A DNA stretch of 64,000 bases from Candidatus Saccharimonadota bacterium. GTDB lineage: Bacteria; Patescibacteriota; Saccharimonadia; Saccharimonadales; Saccharimonadaceae. The stretch spans positions 60,085 through 124,084 of the forward strand of contig DAIDKE010000004.1 of the NCBI GenBank assembly GCA_027450165.1. Direction: 5' to 3'. Positions 59,655 through 64,000 of this stretch are shown piece after piece. The notes beneath the pieces are model-generated. The model searched no databases, was not told where the DNA came from, and saw only the letters and a program-made list of their open reading frames with translations. Positions within the stretch are counted from its first letter, which is position 1. Each line of letters opens with the position of its first letter. The translations under genes were made by a program, and so were the position numbers.

Positions 59655-60278
59655 CTAAATTAACGGCTTGTTATCGCGCGAATGCCATAGCGCCAGCGCC
59701 GCGTAGGTGCGATAGGGCGACCATTTGGCGACGATTGGCTCCATCTGGGCGCGCGTGGCGCCTGGCTGGTTGTAGACGATTTCAAAAGCCCGCAGTAGGC
59801 CAAGGTCCAGGTACGAAAAAACATCCGGTCGGCCAAGTGTGAACATCAGAAACATCTCGGCTGTCCACGGGCCGATGCCTTTGAGTTTGGTTAGCTCTTT
59901 GATCACCTCTTCGTCGCTAAGTTTGGGCAGTGTTTCAAGCTTAACTTCCCCGCTAACGACGGCCTGCGCCATGGCGTGCAAATAACCGGCTTTCTGGCGC
60001 GAAACACCGGCCGTGCGGAGTTCTTCGGCGCTAAATTTTATGACATTTTCGGGTGTTACCTCACCTTTTAGCAGCTCGACAAAACGGCGCCAAATTGTAG
60101 CGGCGGCTTTAGTGGCAAGCTGTTGGTTAATCACCGCTTCGGCCAGTTCGCGGAAGTAAAACTCCGGCTTCGTTGGCAGACCTATGGCGATGGGCTTGTC
60201 GGCGGTCAGAGCAGCGGCGATAACCGGTGCCAAGATGGGGTCGACTTTGGTAAAATGGGCGATAATTTGATCTTGCAT
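59655..60278 (-). CDS. DNA-3-methyladenine glycosylase II-like (HhH-GPD)
   Basis: A 207-residue helix-hairpin-helix glycosylase. HhH LKGIGPWTAEMFLMFTLGRPDVF followed by the catalytic Asp in SYLDLGLLRAF. It lacks the iron-sulfur cluster of the EndoIII branch and is compact, like AlkA of Gram-positive bacteria. It removes alkylated purines. A -10 (TACGAT) lies about 7 bases before the ATG. Confidence 0.88.
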   Translation of the reverse strand: MQDQIIAHFTKVDPILAPVIAAALTADKPIAIGLPTKPEFYFRELAEAVINQQLATKAAATIWRRFVELLKGEVTPENVIKFSAEELRTAGVSRQKAGYLHAMAQAVVSGEVKLETLPKLSDEEVIKELTKLKGIGPWTAEMFLMFTLGRPDVFSYLDLGLLRAFEIVYNQPGATRAQMEPIVAKWSPYRTYAALALWHSRDNKPLI

Positions 60279-60343
60279 TAATACTATCGTAACATTTTCC
60301 GCACTTTAACTCTTGCCGGGTGGCTTAATAGAGTACAAACGGA

Positions 60344-60349
60344 TATACT
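60344..60349 (+). promoter_or_regulatory. -10 element of CYTH gene, leaderless spacing
   Basis: TATACT, 6 bases, then ATG 60356. An earlier ATG at 60351 is followed at once by a stop. Confidence 0.5.
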
Positions 60350-60355
60350 GATGCT

Positions 60356-60961
60356 ATGATTGAAATCGAAAAGAAATTCTTATTAACAGATGCGCAACGC
60401 GAAGCATTGTTAAGTGGTGCACAAGAATTGGGTCGCAAGCTTATTGAAGACGACTATTTTGACACCGATGATTATAGCCTGACCAGAAATGACCTATGGT
60501 TTCGCCGACGTGACGGTGCGTATGAGCTAAAGGCTCCCCTGCTATCTGGCAGCGGGTCGTATTTTGCAACTAATCGCTACAATGAAATTACGGATATTCA
60601 CGAAATTGCCAGCAGACTTGGGTTAAGTGGTGATAACTTTGAAGCGTCTCTTGCTGGTGCCGGTATTAAACGCTTCGTAACCTGTTTTTCAGATCGCACG
60701 AGCTATGAAAAGCAAGGTTTCCATATTGACGTCGACGCCGCTACGTATCGTGATACAGATTTTACATATGCCGTGGCTGAAATTGAACTATTGGTAAAAG
60801 ATGAATCAGAGGCTGACGATGCCGACCGGCGCATTATTGAGTTTGCAAAGGGCTTTAACTTAACTACCGACCAAGTTGTGATGGGAAAGATCGCCGCCTA
60901 TCTGCAAGCTGAGAAGCCTGATTACTATACGGCACTGGTTGAAGCCGGCGTTTTAAAGTAA
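60356..60961 (+). CDS. CYTH domain triphosphate-tunnel protein
   Basis: A 201-residue protein beginning MIEIEKKFLLTD, the ExExK signature of the triphosphate tunnel fold. Basic residues facing the tunnel (RRRDGAYELKAPL, FSDRTSYEKQGFHIDVD) and acidic metal ligands (AEIELLVKDESEADDA) are retained. Members hydrolyse thiamine triphosphate or inorganic triphosphate. Its 3' end runs into a short A/T hairpin shared with cassette G. Confidence 0.88.
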   Translation: MIEIEKKFLLTDAQREALLSGAQELGRKLIEDDYFDTDDYSLTRNDLWFRRRDGAYELKAPLLSGSGSYFATNRYNEITDIHEIASRLGLSGDNFEASLAGAGIKRFVTCFSDRTSYEKQGFHIDVDAATYRDTDFTYAVAEIELLVKDESEADDADRRIIEFAKGFNLTTDQVVMGKIAAYLQAEKPDYYTALVEAGVLK

Positions 60962-60980
60962 AACAAAAAGACTCCGCTTT

Positions 60981-61034
60981 TTCGCTTTCGTCCTTTTGGA
61001 CTCATCAGCACAAATACGCATTCGTGGAGCGAAT
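60981..61034 (-). ncRNA. Type III hammerhead ribozyme (cassette G)
   Basis: On the minus strand: stem III TTCGCT, cleavage base C (61027), stem I CACGAAT-GCGT-ATTTGTG (61026-61009, one G-T pair), CTGATGA, stem II GTCC-AAAA-GGAC, GAAA, stem III AGCGAA (61-base element). A short AAAAAG/CTTTTT hairpin with a T-run follows at 60965-60982 and may end the residual transcript. Confidence 0.92.
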
Positions 61035-61035
61035 A

Positions 61036-61048
61036 TGACAAGCAGACA
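61036..61048. repeat. Cassette G 3' arm complementary to leader
   Basis: Plus-strand TGACAAGCAGACA, a perfect 13-base inverted partner of 62071-62083. It lies directly before stem III of the ribozyme, as in cassette E. Confidence 0.85.
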
Positions 61049-61128
61049 TGGGGTTATAGGAAAACATCACGGAGAGGTCGTGAACCTAGGCTTGAACCCA
61101 TATCCACTTGCCATACTCGCTCACGAAG

Positions 61129-61943
61129 TCAGTCCGTGCCGACGATGATGACGGCCGGGTTGACCACGCCTTCGTCCTCTTCGGACTTGCCGTACTGCTT
61201 GTTGTGCCACTTGCGCAGCTGGTCGCCGTGCTTCCAGCTGGTCGCGAGGGTGTGCACCGCAGCGCCATACATGGCGCCGCTGATGCCGTCGATGTCCGCC
61301 TCCTGGGAGGTGGTGCCGGCGATGTCCTCGAGCTTCTTGCCCGCGTTGATCTCGACCTGCATGAGGCGAGCCCAGCGCTCGGCGTAGGCGATGATGGCGC
61401 CTCCGTAACCGTCCTGGTTGTTGTCCTTCCAGGACTGCCAGGCGGCCTTGTCGGCGATCTCCATCCGGGGAGCGTCGGCGAGCTTGGCCTCGGTGGCGTT
61501 GCGCTTGGCGTCGGCCTGGGCCTGGTACTCGGACTGCCGCTGCTGGCGACGCTGCTCGTTCTCGGCCTCGATGCGGGCGTCGTTCTCCTTCTCCTCGTCG
61601 GTGAGGACACGGGGTTCGGGTAGGGGCCGACGTTCTTGTCGATGTAGCCGTGGAGCGCACGTGACCAGTCACGGTAGATGAGCTCCGGGTCGGAGTCGGC
61701 CTTGACGGTGACGTTGACGCCGTTGAAGACGAAGGTCATGTCGACCTCGCCGATGTCGTTGCCGTCGACCTCGCCGTTCAGCTTGAGGTTGTAGAAGGCA
61801 CGAACCACGAAGTTGGCAATGACCCGCTCACTCGGCAGCTTCTTCTCGGGGCTGAGGTAGACCATGCCACAGGTCTGGATTGCCTGCTCGATGCAGTCCT
61901 GGATCTGAGAACCGGCGTAGGGCTCGGCGATCATGTTGATCAT
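61129..61943 (-). CDS. Cassette G: hypothetical protein, frameshifted
   Basis: ATG 61943 follows GGAGAAAG. The first 110 residues (to NVGPYPN) are in one frame and the remainder, starting near PRVLTDEEKEND, is in the -1 frame; the change is at the CCCC run 61611-61614. One extra C would give a continuous 271-residue protein. There is an alpha/beta N-terminal domain, a charged coiled coil (about 115-160) and a C-terminal helical domain. No family recognised. No slippery heptamer is present, so a deletion or a homopolymer sequencing error is more likely than programmed frameshifting. Confidence 0.7.
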
Positions 61944-61996
61944 GGCAGTCTTTCTCCAAATCTTGTAGGCACACGAGGCCACTCAGTGAATGAGTT

Positions 61997-62068
61997 GTGT
62001 TTATTCCTATAAACACACAAGATGAGGGGTAAAAGTACAAGAATTGTACACTTACTTCTCATCTTGTG
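61997..62068 (-). promoter_or_regulatory. Hairpin-rich 5' leader of cassette G
   Basis: Consecutive stems: GTGTTTAT-TCCT-ATAAACAC (61997-62016, perfect) and CACAAGATGAG/CTCATCTTGTG (62016-62026, 62058-62068, perfect) enclosing GTACAA/TTGTAC. A further ACTCA/TGAGT stem lies nearer the start codon. The leader is about 170 bases. Confidence 0.85.
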
Positions 62069-62070
62069 CT

Positions 62071-62083
62071 TGTCTGCTTGTCA
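62071..62083. repeat. Cassette G 5' arm
   Basis: Plus-strand TGTCTGCTTGTCA; in the mRNA it reads TGACAAGCAGACA about 35 bases from the predicted 5' end and pairs with 61036-61048. Confidence 0.85.
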
Positions 62084-62122
62084 AAGTATCTCGGAGTAAT
62101 TCTTTACTCAACGAGTGCATAC

Positions 62123-62151
62123 ATAGTAGCATACTTTGGCTATTTTGTCAA
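62123..62151 (-). promoter_or_regulatory. Cassette G promoter
   Basis: On the minus strand, TTGACA, 17-base spacer, TACTAT. Confidence 0.8.
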
Positions 62152-62188
62152 TATTCACCTCTGTTGATTGGCGATTGTGTTGTAGATA

Positions 62189-62431
62189 GTGGCGCAGTTA
62201 CGGAAAGATGTAACCCGTGAAACGAAGCCGGTGTATCATGGTGTGCTTTTCCCACAATACAAAAACGACCCTACCGATGAGGGCAGAGTCTCTTATGGTG
62301 AGCCCACAAGTATTATTTTAGAACACCTTTTCGATGACCTCTTTACGCTTCGTGACCGTTTCAAGGAATTAGGTATGGTTATAAAAGACGGCAAGGTTTA
62401 CCTGCCTGACGTGGAGGAGCGCGATGTTTAG
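62189..62431 (+). CDS. Small hypothetical protein of mobile module
   Basis: An 80-residue soluble protein starting at GTG 62189. Charged, with SIILEHLFDDLFTLRDRFKELGM predicted helical. No family recognised. It overlaps the PLD gene by 8 bases, so the two are co-translated. Confidence 0.6.
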   Translation: MAQLRKDVTRETKPVYHGVLFPQYKNDPTDEGRVSYGEPTSIILEHLFDDLFTLRDRFKELGMVIKDGKVYLPDVEERDV

Positions 62432-62888
62432 TATTACTCAGCCAGTGTCAAAACTATACGATCAAGACACGTTTGATAAGCAGTTCTTGCGCGATTTGCA
62501 GAAAGCGCGTAGCAGTGTTGTTATTGAAAGCCCGTTCATTAGAAGTGGTAGAATTGACCAGCTCATCCCTATTCTGGCAGAGATTCGACGACGCGGCGTG
62601 CAAGTAGTCATCAATACGCGAACTCCATCCGAGCACGATGTGGCGTATATGATGCAGGCTGAAAACGCGGTAGCAGCATTGCAAGAGTTGGGTGTCGCCG
62701 TACTGTTTACAATCAAGCACCATCGCAAGATTGCTATAATCGACAGAGAGGTATTTTATGAGGGTAGCCTCAATATTCTCTCCTATTACGATAGTTGTGA
62801 GATAATGAGGAGGACGATGTCGGCAAGCGAAGCGGAAGCTTTAATCAAGTTTATTGGCCTCAACCGGTATCTTATGAAAGCGAGATAA
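62424..62888 (+). CDS. Phospholipase D-like nuclease domain protein
   Basis: A 154-residue protein with a single HKD motif, HHRKIAIIDREVFYEGSLN, preceded by VVIESPFIRSGRIDQLIPIL and VINTRTPSEHD. A single HKD copy fits Nuc/BfiI-type nucleases that dimerise to form the active site. Its place beside a TraG-like ATPase suggests a role in conjugation, mobile DNA processing or restriction (inference). Confidence 0.82.
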   Translation: MFSITQPVSKLYDQDTFDKQFLRDLQKARSSVVIESPFIRSGRIDQLIPILAEIRRRGVQVVINTRTPSEHDVAYMMQAENAVAALQELGVAVLFTIKHHRKIAIIDREVFYEGSLNILSYYDSCEIMRRTMSASEAEALIKFIGLNRYLMKAR

Positions 62889-62889
62889 T

Positions 62890-63129
62890 ATGAGCGACTC
62901 AGATGTATTCAAAGACCGTCACCTGTATGAAGACGAGGAAGTGATCGAAAAGACGATCAACTACCTCAGATTGAATGACCCAGAAAATGCAAACCGTGAT
63001 TATGCAATCGGTTTCTTAAAGTTTATGCAGCGTTTTGCGTTTGTTGCTGAAAAGTCTGAGGGCTTTGATTTTGATAAGTTCTTCGATAAGTACAAGAAAT
63101 CTCAAGAGCAAGGCACCGAGAACAGTTAG
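62890..63129 (+). CDS. Acidic hypothetical protein
   Basis: A 79-residue acidic, helical protein (YEDEEVIEKTINYLRLNDPE, FDKFFDKYKKSQEQ). One base after the PLD gene stop; GCGAG upstream. No family recognised. It ends 4 bases inside the convergent ATPase gene. Confidence 0.6.
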   Translation: MSDSDVFKDRHLYEDEEVIEKTINYLRLNDPENANRDYAIGFLKFMQRFAFVAEKSEGFDFDKFFDKYKKSQEQGTENS

Positions 63130-64000
63130 AGTTCATCAATCATTGGTTCACCTGTAGGCTGGGGCTTGGATGTAGCCCCTCCTTTTTTATTCTTCTCAAC
63201 ACTAGGCTTACTTGGTTTTGGCTGTTCCTTTTCTTTCTCTATGGTCTCTTGCTTTTTTGCGAATACTGCCCGTGAATGTTCAATGATTGCAGTGCGTACT
63301 TTACTACTACCGTCATTGGCAAGCAAAAGGGTTTGTCCTGATAGTGGCTCTTGGGCTTTGACCGCCGACAACTTGGCATAAAAGTTAAATGCTGGCAGAT
63401 TGCTGATTTCACCCTGTTCGATATAAGGACTAAATAGCGGCAATAGCACTCTCTCGTCTTGTGGGTTGCCTGTCCTGAAAGTGATGACCGTGCCGACGTT
63501 TGCCATGATGATGCTGACCATCTGTTGATCGCTCTGCTGCGAGGTGGATTGTTCTGCCATGGTGAGGAATAGTTTATATTTACGGGCTTCTGATAGCATT
63601 TGTACAAAGCTTGTCGTGGCAAAGTTTTGAAACTCATCAACATAGAGATAGAAAGGGCGACGCTTCATTTGATCCAGCCGAGCGCGCCTAAGACTTGCGA
63701 GCTGAAGCTTCGCAAGTACGGTTATGCCAAACAGCTCTGAGGTATCTTCGCCGAGGAGGCCCTTTGAGAAGTTACAAATCAGTATCTTGCCGCTATTGAT
63801 GATGTCATCAAAATCAATCGTGGATTTTGGCTGCTCAAGTATCTGCCTGGCGCTTGCCGAGAATAGGAAACGACCAATCTTGGCGGTAATACCGGCAGCC
63901 ATTTTGACTTTCTGCATATCACCGGCTTTGCCAATCTCATTCTTCCAAAAGTTAATGAGGTTTTTATCTTCGAGTGTTTTGATAATACTTTTGCGATACT
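63126..64000 (-). CDS. TraG/VirD4-like coupling ATPase, 5' part outside window
   Basis: The frame is open to the window edge, so the N-terminal part with Walker A is missing. Visible: FWKNEIGKAGDMQKVK, QPKSTIDFDDIINSGKILIC, FSKGLLGEDTSELFG, Walker B FYLYVDEFQNFATTSF, LSEARKYKLFLTMAEQSTSQ. These align block by block with the 40049 ATPase (for example QPKSTFNIRQIMDEGKILVVN and FYLYVDEFQNFATDSF), so the two are paralogues. The tail is Lys/Pro-rich. It likely belongs to an integrated conjugative element beginning near 62.2 kb. Confidence 0.85.
   Translation of the reverse strand, partial: YRKSIIKTLEDKNLINFWKNEIGKAGDMQKVKMAAGITAKIGRFLFSASARQILEQPKSTIDFDDIINSGKILICNFSKGLLGEDTSELFGITVLAKLQLASLRRARLDQMKRRPFYLYVDEFQNFATTSFVQMLSEARKYKLFLTMAEQSTSQQSDQQMVSIIMANVGTVITFRTGNPQDERVLLPLFSPYIEQGEISNLPAFNFYAKLSAVKAQEPLSGQTLLLANDGSSKVRTAIIEHSRAVFAKKQETIEKEKEQPKPSKPSVEKNKKGGATSKPQPTGEPMIDEL

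Noticed and set aside
59621..59842. ORF beginning MLMSPKGRK after the GT2 gene
   Set aside because: Its first codons are the catalytic core of the hammerhead; the same peptide appears at 55668 for the same reason. The rest runs antisense to the AlkA-like gene.
55631..61034. Hammerheads as part of a retrozyme or circular RNA
   Set aside because: Single ribozymes flanking ordinary genes in different orientations do not form the paired, direct-repeat layout needed to excise and circularise RNA; no LTR-like repeats were seen.
61070..61100. tRNA T-arm-like sequence GGGTTCAAGCC
   Set aside because: Flanking bases do not pair as a T stem and no acceptor or anticodon arm is present.
61086..61610. 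Pro/Arg/Ser/Thr-rich C-terminal half of the first-frame ORF of cassette G
   Set aside because: Low-complexity composition is typical of an out-of-frame reading of GC-rich DNA; the alternative frame encodes a normal protein.
17837..62151. GC-rich cassettes as integron gene cassettes
   Set aside because: Each has its own promoter and they are dispersed in both orientations; I see no shared attC-like site or integrase.
1..64000. CRISPR arrays, rRNA or tRNA genes, insertion sequences
   Set aside because: No regularly spaced repeats, rRNA segments, complete tRNA cloverleaf or transposase reading frames were recognised in the window.

Overview
The window reads as chromosome from a Candidatus Saccharibacteria (TM7/CPR)-like, Gram-positive-type epibiont. 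This is inferred from gene content, not from a database search. Supporting points are a compact dcw cluster (mraZ to ftsQ), FtsEX next to a CHAP peptidoglycan hydrolase, a complete arginine deiminase operon (arcA-arcB-arcD-arcC) as the only obvious energy pathway, type IV pilin and DprA, single-domain regulators, and no biosynthetic operons. An intact RF2 gene and normal use of TGA stops point to the standard bacterial code. Many native genes have a -10 hexamer only 6 to 11 bases before the ATG, so they are probably transcribed without a leader.

Layout. 1-9.5 kb: paired M16 peptidases, murD, prfB, ftsE, ftsX, CHAP hydrolase, S41 protease, response regulator. 9.5-18 kb: hypothetical protein, rpmA, tRNA-type methyltransferase carrying a palindromic insertion, flippase-like protein, xseA-xseB-methyltransferase, small kinase/receiver pair, recO. 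18.6-26 kb: glyS, membrane protein, rnhA, DUF4868-like protein, FISUMP pilin, Pif1-like helicase, family 1 glycosidase. 26-34.5 kb: dcw cluster with MraZ boxes and two DnaA boxes. 34.5-35.3 kb: non-coding, with a 17-bp inverted repeat. 35.3-40 kb: arc operon. 40-53.5 kb: conjugation-type ATPase, sigma-region-4/HARE-type regulator, topA, dprA, an unclassified structured RNA, pth, der, rluB-like. 52.5-61 kb: two-component pair, VIT1, hydrolase, AlkA-like glycosylase, CYTH protein. 62.2-64 kb: start of a mobile or conjugative module (PLD nuclease, TraG/VirD4-like ATPase).

The most unusual content is a set of seven dispersed, GC-rich, stand-alone gene cassettes placed between housekeeping operons: A 17.83-18.63, B 46.53-46.92, C 48.10-48.70, D 50.69-51.77, E 55.63-56.36, F 57.69-59.65 and G 60.98-62.15 kb. 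Each has a near-consensus AT-rich sigma-70 promoter (six with an exactly 17-base spacer), a transcribed leader that is usually hairpin-rich, a Shine-Dalgarno site and an actinobacterial-looking codon bias. This contrasts with the leaderless native genes. A, C and D end in strong hairpins or terminators. E, F and G each end in a type III hammerhead ribozyme on the coding strand. The three ribozymes share an identical catalytic core and stem II, while stems I and III differ but keep pairing. In E and G the bases immediately before the ribozyme are perfectly complementary (14 and 13 nt) to the 5' leader of the same mRNA; D has a 9-nt version. I propose an mRNA architecture with a structured 5' end, a self-cleaved 3' end and 5'-3' pairing. 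What the encoded proteins do is mostly unknown: a TPR protein, a Cys-rich mini-protein, small membrane proteins, an EEP-fold phosphoesterase, an alpha-CTD-like protein and a processive glycosyltransferase.
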